From NCBI RefSeq assembly GCF_000330505.1, contig NW_004443643.1:1868-13653 (forward strand): a stretch of 11,786 nucleotides of DNA, read 5' to 3'. This document shows, in pieces, positions 1-7,022 of the stretch. The notes beneath the pieces were generated by a model that saw nothing but the letters and a program-made list of their open reading frames with translations, had not been told where the DNA came from and ran no database searches. Source of the DNA: Entamoeba invadens IP1 (Eukaryota > Evosea > Mastigamoebida > Endamoebidae). Each line of letters begins with the position of its first letter. The stretch's first letter is position 1. The translations under genes and the position numbers were made by a program.

Positions 1-113
1 AAACATTTAAAGAATTTTGCCTAAAGAATACCCATTTTAAAGACGACATTAATATTATAAAAAAAATAAGAAACACCAAAGTTGTTGATTTAAAGACTGT
101 GAATGGGTTTTAA
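1..113 (+). CDS. 3' end of an unidentified gene entering from the left edge
   Basis: A reading frame is open from the window edge (first full codon at base 3) to a TAA at 111-113, giving 36 residues. The composition is charged and Entamoeba-like, rich in Lys, Asp, Asn and Thr, and the frame ends in KVVDLKTVNGF. No domain can be named from so short a tail. The stop lies just inside a repeat-rich interval, as expected for a gene whose 3' flank is intergenic. Chance is a real alternative: a 36-codon open stretch is not rare at this base composition. Sequence left of the window would decide it. Confidence 0.4.
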   Translation, partial: TFKEFCLKNTHFKDDINIIKKIRNTKVVDLKTVNGF

Positions 114-469
114 GATCTATTGTCATATAAAAATATGATTAATAGGAACGATGAACTGTTAAATTTACTCTCTATATCATGTCTATATTCCCTACAAGTG
201 TTATATCCGAATAAACATTTTCTATTGCAAAATATACTTGGAAACCCAATATAAAACAAGACACTTTTAATATGCGTGTTGTTTTGAAGCAACTTAAAAA
301 CGTCTTTAATTGAAAAAAACAGTATATTATTGTTTTTGATTTAAACCATTAAACAAGATTTTGTATATATTTTACTATTAAAATGTCACAATTTAACTAT
401 TTATACAATTAATTCTATTTTGAATTAATAAAGGCTTAATATCATTTTAAAAATAGATATTTTTATGTA
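114..469. other. AT-rich intergenic stretch
   Basis: No convincing gene is seen. The minus strand is open for about 77 codons (346 down to 110), contains several Cys and Tyr residues and has no ATG start. It overlaps the stop of the left-edge frame. Its length is near what chance gives at this composition, so it is not called a gene. The stretch ends at the TA that flanks the first inverted-repeat element. Confidence 0.4.
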
Positions 470-475
470 AGGAGA

Positions 476-504
476 GCTTACTCAATTGGGTCATTTGAGT
501 AAGC
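476..504. repeat. Subterminal hairpin built from the TIR sequence
   Basis: GCTTACTCAA at 476-485, the inner part of the left TIR, is followed after 9 bases by its exact reverse complement TTGAGTAAGC at 495-504. The left end of the element therefore carries the core motif twice, in opposite orientations, and can fold back. The right end lacks this second copy. Repeated or hairpin-forming subterminal motifs are often transposase-binding sites, but that role is inferred here. Confidence 0.6.
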
Positions 505-612
505 AGAATAATTTATTTTTAGAAAAATAAAAATTCTTTCAATTAAAATATTTCATTATTGTTTCACGTTTTTTGTGATATAACAACAAAGTAACAAAAA
601 ACTTTATAAGTT

Positions 613-1322
613 TTAAGCTCTTAATTTGTGGAATGTTAAAGTTTTACAATCATCATACGGAAAATAAACACATTTCAAAGTGTCAGTTGAACTATTCAAC
701 AAGACATTTGATGATGATAATCAATTAAATAAATCTTCGAATTCTGCTTTGTTAAAACATGAAAAATTTATTGTCACCATATTTGTCGATAAAATTCATG
801 CTTTCCTCACTTTCGACAATTTCCTTTTCAATTTCACCATTATTATTGAAATTATATTTTATTCCATGAAATCAGCACAACCTCATTTTGTCGAAAATGT
901 TCACTAAATCAGTTTTTGTTGGGGTTTTGACTGGAATTTACTAATTAAAAATTGACTCATTCCAGTTGAAACAATAGTGTTTTCATTAACTTCCATTTTT
1001 AAATCACCATTACCATCAACTAAATCAAATAATAATTGTGTATTTGAATTGTAATAAGATTCGAGACCAACAACTTATTTTTGTTCGTTGTAAGATTGGG
1101 TTGTTTGTCTTTGAACTTTGTTTATTTTTGGCCTTCCCACTTTCTTTGTTTTGTTTCAGTGTTAACCAAAATTGAGTTGCGTCTAAGTGTTGGCTTCTTC
1201 GATGTTTAATTGTCAATAATTGTGTGTTTGGTTTCTTTTGTTTTGTGATTGTTTTTATTTAAAAACAAGTCTAGTATATTTTTCTGTTCGTCAAACCATA
1301 TTGGTACATTTGTTGAGGTCAT
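613..1322 (-). pseudogene. Decayed EF-hand (calmodulin-like) calcium-binding protein gene
   Basis: Read on the minus strand, an ATG at 1322-1320 opens MTSTNVPIWFDEQKNILDLF, which soon hits TAA. Further on, pieces in different frames look like EF-hands. Positions 1029-982 give FDLVDGNGDLKMEVNE (loop ligands D1, N3, D5 and E12). Positions 907-862 give TDLVNIFDK and, after a frameshift, GCADFME. Positions 853-818 give NFNNNGEIEKEI. Positions 787-724 give DKYGDNKF and then KAEFEDLFN. The frame that follows continues to a TAA at 613-615. EF-hand loops bind calcium through alternating acidic residues. The frame is broken by at least four stops or shifts, so no functional protein is expected. Spacing between loop starts is about 42, 13 and 22 codons against about 36 in calmodulin. 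Either deletions have occurred or one or two of the matches are coincidental. The first, second and last are the best. The whole frame sits inside the 470-1489 element. Confidence 0.5.
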
Positions 1323-1490
1323 CGTGTCTCTTTTTGAAATTAAAGTAATTATATAATTATTTGTTAACATTAAAACAGTAAAAGATTCAGCCTGTCAAAT
1401 GACAGCTAAATTCAAAAAATCTATAATTAGTTAATTAATTGATAAAATTAGTTTTTTACTTGAAAATCCATCTTTGAGTAAGCTCTCCTA

Positions 1491-2006
1491 AAGTCTGTTT
1501 TCTATTTAGCGATATTCTAAAAATATAACAAAGAAAAGAACTAGACCGAAAATATTAAACCATTATTTACTATACTCAATATCGCTAATTAAAAACCATT
1601 AACTATTAATAAAATTGTCATTAATTAAAACTAATGTTAAACAAATCCTAAGCATTGACTTTTTTCCAATTCACTTGTTGTCGTTTTCAATTTGACCCAA
1701 ATGATAATTTGACATGTCTACTCGATCTAATATGACATTTTATTCATTTTGAATAACCTGGTTGACATAGTTTATTTCGTCGTATTCACATTTCAAGACC
1801 AACCTATTCTCGTTTTGGCTTTAGAATTTTTTCAGTTGTTTAGCCATTTTGTTTTTGTTATTTTTAGCACACTTTTTAAAAAAAAAGAACAAAAAAATAA
1901 AATACAAACCATTTTTTAGAAAAACCACTTATTTTTATTATAAATTATAATACTGTTATTATAAATAATAGTAAAAACCTAATATCGTTAAATAGAAAAC
2001 AGACTT
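1491..2006. mobile_element. 516-bp TA-flanked inverted-repeat element (MITE-like)
   Basis: The left end at 1489-1516 (TAAAGTCTGTTTTCTATTTA followed by GCGATATT) matches the reverse complement of 1981-2008 at 27 of 28 positions. Both ends begin with TA, so the element proper is 1491-2006 and the TA pairs (1489-1490 and 2007-2008) are the target duplication, as in Tc1/mariner elements. It directly abuts the 470-1489 element and shares its flanking TA, so one inserted at the edge of the other. On the minus strand from an ATG at 1847 down to about 1640 there is a frame of about 70 codons with three stops and a coding-like composition (for example LVLKCEYDEINYVNQVIQNE). It may be a pseudogene fragment, but nothing in it identifies a family and it could be chance. 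Confidence 0.75.
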
Positions 2007-2209
2007 TATAGTTTTAAGTTATTTTCGCTAAGTGTTTACCATTTTAATATAAAATTAAAAAAAATAATCTTTGAACAAAAAAAACCGCTCAAGGTGAATT
2101 ATTTTGTTTTTTTGCCACGTATTTAACAAAAAACTAGAACTTGAAAGACCCTGAATTCACAGTACTATAGAGCAGGCGCATGCTTAAAAAAATAAAATTC
2201 TGTTTAAAA
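2007..2209. other. Spacer between the 516-bp element and the small membrane-protein frame
   Basis: AT-rich sequence without a clear gene. Just before the ATG at 2210 there is an AAAATTC box (2194-2200), which resembles the Entamoeba initiator at the short distance from the start typical of this genus. A GAAC-type box lies upstream near 2136-2139. These are weak motifs in AT-rich DNA and are offered only as a possible promoter of the following frame. Confidence 0.25.
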
Positions 2210-2449
2210 ATGAATAATGAGGGGAATTTACGAAATGATGCTGACGTGGAAAATAAGCAACTAAAAACCTGCGCCATACTCGCACTAAGCGCCATACCTG
2301 CATTGACTTACGTGGCAATACCTTTTTACAAAAATATGGACAAAATGAGATAAAATGATTAAATAAAAAGAAAAGTTGATGAAAAAAACTTGGGAAAATT
2401 GAAATTTCATCCAAAAATTTATGAAGAAAAGAACGTATTAGAAAACTAA
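2210..2449 (+). pseudogene. Small single-pass membrane protein frame, apparently broken by two in-frame stops
   Basis: An ATG at 2210 opens 47 codons ending at TAA 2351-2353. The N-terminus is hydrophilic (MNNEGNLRNDADVENKQLKT), then comes one hydrophobic segment (residues 21-40, CAILALSAIPALTYVAIPFY), then a short basic tail. The same frame continues after TAA with only one more stop (TAA 2360-2362) as a lysine-rich, coding-like stretch (IKRKVDEKNLGKLKFHPKIY) to TAA 2447-2449. Either the real product is the 47-residue membrane peptide, or this is an 80-codon gene killed by two stop mutations. Support comes from the unusually high G+C and alanine content of the hydrophobic core, and from a decayed inverted copy near 4330-4452 that keeps the same reading (KTCDILAISA). 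The membrane segment contains a near duplication (AILAL, AIPAL) written as two 18-bp DNA repeats at 2271-2306. Function is unknown. Confidence 0.45.
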
Positions 2450-3360
2450 AATCATTTAATAGTTCGCTCAAATAATATAAAGATTTGAATTTATACAATT
2501 CATAAAACTAATTATTTCATAGAATAGTCTTTCGTTAGTTTCATTTTATATAATGTTATAATAAAAAATGTGTAAATTTGAACGTTTTTCTATTTATATA
2601 AATCAAATAAAAAACCAATTTAATAAAAGACTTGCATGCATATATTCAGGAAAAATTGTTATTATTCATATTAATTTCTTTTTGGGGGTATATTCGTTCA
2701 ATTTAATAAACAAAATATATCAAAATTTGATACATTTTATTATAATAACATGATTCATTTTGAAAATAAAAACGAAAAATGTTTTAAAACATCTTATTGG
2801 AAATAAAATGTTCGAAAACAAATAGAATACAGAACTTATACTTGTATGAATAGTTTATAATAATTACACATTTTAATGAGTTATTAACGATGTACTATTA
2901 TTATTAAATCAGAATTTATACAAATTGATTTTAAATTTTTTTCTTTATTTAGAATTGCATTTTTATTATAACTTAGAAAAACGATTTAAACAAAACCACA
3001 TTAAGAATAAATCAATTACACCATTGAAATGTTCTTAACTTTTGAATTGATTATATATTTTAAACATAAATTATGGGTTTAATTTATTATTTAATGGTAA
3101 ACATATAATATATTATAACTTAATGAACAATATTTGATAATTATTAGACTTTAAAACAAACATACAAAAATAAAACACGTTTTTAATAAAAAAGTAAATT
3201 TTATCAAAGAAAACACAAATAGTAGTCAATTACATTATATTAAACGTTGTAAAAATTGAATACAGTGTGCCAAATAAAAATTGTTTTTCATTTGACATTA
3301 CAAAAGTTAGATCTTTAATTGTCTCATTTTTGTTTTTTCAAGTATTTTAAAGCTACAATG
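2450..3360. other. Gene-poor AT-rich stretch
   Basis: No gene can be supported. A 61-codon plus-strand frame (2568-2753) is of chance-level length and is rich in Ile, Asn and Phe. A perfect 14-bp palindrome ATGTTTTAAAACAT lies at 2779-2792. The right part (2995-3080) is one copy of the dispersed repeat listed separately. At the far end (3466 down to a stop at 3353-3355, minus strand) a 37-codon frame ending in SIKRAVFDGFKSL has a coding-like composition, but it is too short to call. Confidence 0.35.
2995..3080 (+). repeat. Dispersed direct repeat, copy 1
   Basis: This segment resembles 4565-4653 in the same orientation, with small gaps. Shared landmarks in the same order are a CA..TTAAGAA block, ATCAATTAC versus TTCAATTAC, and a perfect 19-bp core AAACATAAATTATGGGTTT at 3062-3080 and 4635-4653. 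Copy 1 lacks the hAT-type MITE that follows the core in copy 2, so it serves as an approximate empty site. The repeat's nature (old transposon or segmental duplication) is not evident. Confidence 0.55.
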
Positions 3361-4147
3361 ACTTGAAGCCATCAAATACTGCACGTTTAATTGATATCAA
3401 AAAGTCAGTTTTTTCATTTATTTGAACAATTTTTATATTCAGTGTTGTTGAAAATGGAAATTGTTTTTATTTGTTATGTTCTGAGTCTCTTGTTCGCTTT
3501 TTGGTTGATGTTTTTTATCATGTTTATTATTTTATTTTAATAAATTTATTAATATTCATAATAAATGAGCAATGATATTTTATTTGTTTTTTTGTAATTT
3601 CTCTCAAATATTGTGACTATTCATTATATTTTTGTTAATTAAATGATCAGCACAAAATGATGTTTTATCATGGTTTATGTTAATAATTATGTTATTGTTA
3701 TTTATTATTCTTCTTATAAAACCAATTATTAAGTTGTAGTCAGTCGGGGCTAAATATTCAAGTGTTGTCATGTGTCTTGAAATTACCAATTATGTTTTGT
3801 ATTTAATAACACGATAAGTTTCGGAATAATCCCGTTTATATAGCCAAAATAATTAAAATACTATTAAAAACACTTTCAGATTCTTATAAAAAGATGTGTC
3901 TTTTTAAATGACACATGTTGTTAATTTTTTTTGTTGTGGGTTATGTTTTAAGTAAAAATTTTATTCTCATTATATTACCACTTATAACATAAGTTTAAAG
4001 CTTAAGTGTCATTATAATACAATCATATGGATTGGAGTTATGATATGTCATTTTATTGTGTTTTAAAAAGATGTGTTTGAGAAAAAAATATATCTCATCA
4101 TTTTTATTGTTTTTCTAATAAATTATTAGCCCATTATTACTATTAAA
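3361..4147. other. AT-rich stretch with short doubtful frames and small hairpins
   Basis: A minus-strand ATG at 3771-3769 opens 55 codons (to 3604) beginning MTTLEYLAPTDYNLIIGF and turning Asn/Ile-rich. About 65-75 bases upstream there is a TATATAA box. This is the best small-gene candidate in the stretch, but its length is within chance. Small inverted repeats occur: ATGTGTC/GACACAT near 3894-3916, and TTATGTTTTAAGT (3941-3953) against ACTTATAACATAA (3980-3992), with one mismatch. Nothing else is seen. Confidence 0.3.
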
Positions 4148-4363
4148 ATGATGTTTGGTTTAAAAATACGTTTGATGTTTTGTTGTTTTGTGATTTTTCT
4201 TGAATAGATTTATGAAAAAGAAATTCAAAAAGATGGTTCTACAAGTTTAGAATGTGTTTTATTGGTCAAAACAAAGATTCAATTGCTTAAGAAATTTCAT
4301 TTAAAAAATAATGAGTTTTTTTTCTCTTTTTCTTGTAACAAATTTTATGTTTTTTGTTTTTGA
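4148..4363 (+). pseudogene. Possible short frame with hydrophobic N-terminus and one in-frame TAG
   Basis: ATG ATG at 4148 begins a hydrophobic leader-like segment (MMFGLKIRLMFCCFVIFLE), then TAG (4205-4207), and the same frame continues open for 51 codons (IYEKEIQKDGSTSLECVLLV and on) to TGA 4361-4363. It could be a secreted-protein gene with a nonsense mutation, or a coincidence. The TAG could also be read as an intron acceptor, since Entamoeba introns end in TAG, but no intron start joins the two parts in frame. Its 3' end overlaps the decayed minus-strand copy of the small membrane-protein gene, so at most one of the two readings is likely to be right there. Confidence 0.2.
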
Positions 4364-4452
4364 AAATGTTATATGGACTAGTGCAGGTTGGCGCTTATTG
4401 CAAGTATGTCGCAGGTCTTTACTCAATAATTATTATTTAATTTCATTTGTAT
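4330..4452 (-). pseudogene. Decayed inverted copy of the small membrane-protein frame
   Basis: The reverse complement of 4382-4418 aligns with 2264-2302 at roughly 85 percent identity: both contain CCTGCG, CATACT.GCA.TAAGCGCCA and CCTGCA in order. In the minus-strand frame it reads KTCDILAISA, matching KTCAILALSA of the plus-strand gene. After a one-base deletion it continues PALVHITF against PALTYVAI. An ATG at 4452-4450 lies in the same frame seven codons before a TGA, so the copy is broken near its start as well as shifted. The pair could instead be the ends of a 2.1-kb inverted-repeat element, but no target duplication is seen, and the similarity follows the coding frame, which favours a duplicated gene. 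Confidence 0.4.
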
Positions 4453-4564
4453 TAAACTCAATTATTTACAATTTCAAATTTGAACAATTTCCAATGAAAC
4501 TTATTTAAATTAAATATTAAAAATTATTATATTTTATATACACAAAGAAAATCATTTCAAACCA

Positions 4565-4653
4565 AACCCACCTTAAGAAGAATTCAATTACTAACACCAA
4601 TTTTTAATATTCTTTTTAATTTATTATCAATTACAAACATAAATTATGGGTTT
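4565..4653 (+). repeat. Dispersed direct repeat, copy 2 (interrupted at its right end by the hAT MITE)
   Basis: Direct repeat partner of 2995-3080, sharing the 19-bp core AAACATAAATTATGGGTTT at 4635-4653. The target site of the hAT-type MITE begins within the last bases of this core. Confidence 0.55.
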
Positions 4654-4657
4654 TAAA

Positions 4658-4785
4658 CAGAGGTTTCCAAAATGATTATTGCCGAAAATGTGGTATTATA
4701 ACGTACGAATATATAAGAGAAAATAAACATTTTGGTTATAAAATGGTGACGTGGGTAATTAGGATTGTGATTTTGGAAACCTCTG
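4658..4785. mobile_element. 128-bp hAT-type MITE with 8-bp target site duplication
   Basis: CAGAGGTTTCCAAAAT at 4658-4673 is matched perfectly by its reverse complement at 4770-4785. The element is flanked by an exact 8-bp direct repeat GTTTTAAA (4650-4657 and 4786-4793). An 8-bp duplication plus ends starting CAG(A/G)GG are the hallmarks of the hAT superfamily. At 128 bp it cannot encode a transposase, so it is a non-autonomous miniature element mobilised in trans. The perfect duplication and TIRs suggest a recent insertion. The related repeat at 2995-3080 has no insertion at the equivalent point, where it reads GGGTTTAAT. Confidence 0.9.
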
Positions 4786-4793
4786 GTTTTAAA

Positions 4794-5559
4794 TAATCAA
4801 ACAGTAATTAATAATTAAAACGTTATTAAACAAAACCAAAACAGCAGTTTAATAAATATATAATAATAAAATATATGAATTTGATAATAAAAGTGGCTCG
4901 ACAATTCAAAACATTAATAAGAATATAATCTATTTGTTGTAAAATTGAATAATTAAAATTTACTATATATCGATTTCGTAAGTATATTGTTTAAATAACA
5001 TGATAAATTTTTGAAAAATATTTATACTATCACACTGATGTTATTTAAATGCATACAGTATATTGGCTTAATAATATTGTTTTTTAACCTTGGGCGAGTA
5101 TATAATTTGTGTGTTAATAAATACCTAATTGACACACATATGATTCAAATTTTATTAATTGTTTATTTGATAAACAAAAAACCAATAATATATAATCGTT
5201 TAAAAAATCAATTTTACACTCTTTAAATAATCAATAAACAAAAAATGTCTTACAAATACAAGAGTTAATAAATTATTAATATTATTCAACAAATTGAAAG
5301 CTATACATAAATATTTATTATAAAAACACTATTTTTTCATTGTTTAATTTTAATGCAATTAAAATGTAATTAATTTAAAAAGTTTTGAAATTATTTATAT
5401 TAAAAATATTGAAGGATTTAAAAAGTTATTTTAAATTAATCTAATTATAATTATTCACATTTCTTGGAAAACGTCAGAAAGAGAACAATTTATTTAAACT
5501 GTTTATAACATTTAAAATTAAAAAAAAGGATGATCATGCAATAATTATCAATTAATTTT
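4794..5559. other. Gene-poor AT-rich stretch
   Basis: Extremely AT-rich. One 71-codon plus-strand frame (5011-5226) is hydrophobic and isoleucine/leucine/tyrosine-rich, with no promoter-like context. Its length is chance-level here and it is not called. No inverted-repeat element or RNA gene is visible. Confidence 0.35.
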
Positions 5560-5956
5560 TTTAAAAAAAATATTATAATGTATAAAAAACAAATAAAAAA
5601 TTGATTTTTATTGATAGTCATTGGATTAGCATAATCTTTAACATTATCTGATGTTTTTAGACCATTATAATGTGAATATTTTGTGTTTTTTTCAAAAGCT
5701 TCAAATGTCGTGTCTATTTTTTAATTTTATCAATTCCGTTTTTTAAATCAAGAATCAATTATTTTTGACAATAAGACAACGGTTTTAAATTGACTATATA
5801 CCATTATATAGCTTATTGAATGATTTTGTTTTATTTTTTAATTTTATTAATTTGATTTTATTAATTTCACAAACTTAAAATTATAATAAAGTATCAATTA
5901 AAATATCTATGATATTATTGTGTTAATACAATTAAACAACGTCATGAGCAGAATTT
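5560..5956. other. AT-rich stretch with a doubtful minus-strand coding fragment
   Basis: On the minus strand from about 5720 to 5560 a frame reads KIDTTFEAFEKNTKYSHYNG and on through TSDNVKDYANPMTINKNQ, then a hydrophobic end. Its mixed composition looks more like protein than the Lys/Asn/Ile/Phe runs typical of noise. It has no start codon, and a preceding piece in another frame (DLKNGIDKIKK) would need a frameshift to join. It is possibly a relic of the same locus as the 5957-6469 frame, but nothing identifies a family. Confidence 0.25.
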
Positions 5957-6469
5957 TTAATTTGTGTTGGTGGTTAAAATAATTAAGGTCGGTGTTATTT
6001 TAATAGTAAATTTATCAAAAGTGTTTAGAATTAATGATATAAAAACGAATAATGTGAGGAATTGTGATTATTCTTTTTGTTTTTTGTAGAATAAATCAAA
6101 AATTGAATTTGATAGAATTGTATTGCCGTTATTAATAACAGCGTTGACCCTTTTTGTTTTGACAATTGTGTGTCATTGAAAACAATTAACTAAGGAATCA
6201 TTAAAAAGTGGGGGTGTGGTGCCCAGACAATACAAATAATGAGAATTAGTAATTTTTATATTAAAGACAACCCAACCAACAAATATACGGTAGTTTGCTT
6301 TGTTTGTGTATTTTATTGTTTTTGTATTTAAATAATTATTTTGGTAATCACAAAGTAATTTATTATTGTCTCCAAAAAAACACAAATTAGTAAATTCAAC
6401 AACAATTGTGAAACTAAATAAACATAGATGTTGTTTAATAATAATAAAACATTTAAGGTTAAACCCCAA
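5957..6469 (-). pseudogene. Long minus-strand frame with two internal stops, family unknown
   Basis: The frame is open for 98 codons (6469 to TGA 6173-6175), 35 more to TAA near 6068-6070, then 37 more to TAA 5957-5959: about 170 sense codons interrupted by two stops. A 98-codon run is clearly longer than most chance runs at this composition, and two further long runs in the same frame strengthen the case for a dead gene. The first part contains FGDNNKLLCDYQNNYLNTKT and VGWVVFNIKI, the second RVNAVINNGNTILSNSIFDL. The first codon is TTG, not ATG. An overlapping frame just upstream (MFCNYITLTPKIISIFNTLK, from 6531) may be the true N-terminus joined by a frameshift. No domain was recognised. 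Confidence 0.4.
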
Positions 6470-6506
6470 ACTTTTAGCGTATTAAATATGCTGATAATTT
6501 TTGGGG
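6464..6506. repeat. Imperfect hairpin (43 bp)
   Basis: CCCCAAA at 6464-6470 pairs with TTTGGGG at 6500-6506, and inside this AGCGTATT (6476-6483) pairs almost fully with AATATGCT (6485-6492). The stem stands out for its G/C clamp in AT-rich DNA. No function is assigned. Confidence 0.4.
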
Positions 6507-6531
6507 TCAGTGTTATATAATTGCAAAACAT

Positions 6532-6780
6532 AAAAATTTAAAGTTACTTAAATTTTTAATTATAAATTTTTAAATTCAAACAATAAATAAAAAATTAATT
6601 CAAAATAGTTCATTTCTTTTAAAAATCTCTAATTATTATTCGTATATAAAATACCACTACCAAAATTAACAACAACATTTACTAGTTTGTTGTTTTTAAT
6701 TAAAATGTTATTTATTTTATATAGTGAAGACAAATGAATATTAATTGTTTTTTAACAAGTTTTGAATATTAAAGAATTGA
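6532..6780. other. AT-rich spacer downstream of the zinc-ribbon gene
   Basis: Low-complexity A/T runs with no gene, RNA or repeat element visible. It contains the presumed 3' flank of the minus-strand zinc-ribbon gene. Confidence 0.4.
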
Positions 6781-6789
6781 AATTAATTA
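6781..6789 (-). terminator. Polyadenylation-type signal overlapping the stop codon
   Basis: On the minus strand the stop codon TAA of the zinc-ribbon gene is the start of TAATTAATT, two overlapping TAATT motifs. TA(A/T)TT just after or overlapping the stop is the usual 3'-end signal context of Entamoeba genes. The motif is short and AT-rich, so the evidence is mostly its position. Confidence 0.4.
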
Positions 6790-6987
6790 AACCGCCCATG
6801 ATGGAGCAATTCCAGAGCCTCCATATTCAAAGCACCCATCTCTTGTGCATCTGCAGCTGTTGCAATAATTGCCAGCTTCTCTCTTTCTACCAGAAGCATC
6901 TTTTCCACACGAATTGCATTGACACTGTCCGCACTTTTTGCATTTTTGCCAACTTGTGACGTGACAATAAGGGCAGCTATATCCCAT
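6787..6987 (-). CDS. 66-residue cysteine-rich zinc-ribbon-like protein
   Basis: Minus-strand ORF from ATG (6987-6985) to TAA. It has 11 cysteines in 66 residues, arranged as four CxxC pairs (C5-C8, C16-C19, C24-C27, C42-C45) plus C22, C47 and C52. Key stretches are YSCPYCHVTSWQKCKKCG, CNSCGKDASGRKREAGNYC and a C-terminus GGSGIAPSWAV. Paired CxxC knuckles are typical of zinc ribbons or treble clefs, so a structural zinc-binding protein is likely. Nucleic-acid or protein binding is possible but not shown. There is no signal peptide or membrane segment. The start is supported by promoter-like boxes just upstream and a TAATT at the stop. Base composition is clearly richer in G+C than on either side, which argues for a selected gene and perhaps for transfer. 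I do not recognise a named family. Opposite-strand and shifted frames here are shadows. Confidence 0.85.
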   Translation of the reverse strand: MGYSCPYCHVTSWQKCKKCGQCQCNSCGKDASGRKREAGNYCNSCRCTRDGCFEYGGSGIAPSWAV

Positions 6988-6993
6988 TTTCTA

Positions 6994-7022
6994 TTTTGAA
7001 TAAAAAGATTAACGTTTTTATA
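6994..7022 (-). promoter_or_regulatory. Core promoter of the zinc-ribbon gene
   Basis: On the minus strand TATAAAAA (7022-7015) is followed about 14 bases later by TTTTTATTCAAAA (7006-6994). This resembles the Entamoeba TATA-like box and the AAAAATTCA-type initiator. The initiator core ATTCA (7001-6997) ends about 9 bases before the ATG, fitting the very short 5' leaders of Entamoeba mRNAs. The motifs are AT-rich and seen by eye. Their order and spacing are the support. Confidence 0.5.

Larger units (their letters stand above)
470..1489. mobile_element. 1.0-kb element with 16-bp terminal inverted repeats, TA/TAA-flanked, carrying an EF-hand-like pseudogene
   Basis: AGGAGAGCTTACTCAA at 470-485 is matched perfectly by its reverse complement at 1474-1489. 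The left end is preceded by TA (468-469) and the right end is followed by TA (1489-1490, shared with the last TIR base). A 3-bp TAA duplication (468-470 and 1489-1491) fits equally well, in which case the element proper is 471-1488. A TA target is typical of Tc1/mariner and TAA of PIF/Harbinger, so the superfamily is left open. No transposase remnant is recognised. The interior is instead occupied by a decayed minus-strand frame (613-1322) with EF-hand-like loops. Only 16 bp of inverted repeat is seen, but the perfect match and the flanking TA make coincidence unlikely. Confidence 0.6.

Noticed and set aside
680..907. 75-codon plus-strand ORF inside the first element
   Set aside because: It lies antisense to the EF-hand-like frame, lacks recognisable motifs and is of chance length.
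2184..2498. 104-codon minus-strand ORF
   Set aside because: It is antisense to the plus-strand membrane-protein frame, which has the better composition and a copy elsewhere. The ORF is Phe/Leu/His-rich, as antisense shadows of Lys-rich frames are.
2266..4420. A 2.1-kb transposon with the CCTGCG...GCGCCA repeats as its ends
   Set aside because: There is no target duplication and no matching flanks, and the similarity follows a reading frame past the repeat. A duplicated gene explains it better, though the transposon reading is not excluded.
5011..5226. 71-codon hydrophobic plus-strand ORF
   Set aside because: At this A+T content about this many codons without a stop is expected several times in the window. 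There is no supporting motif, copy or promoter.
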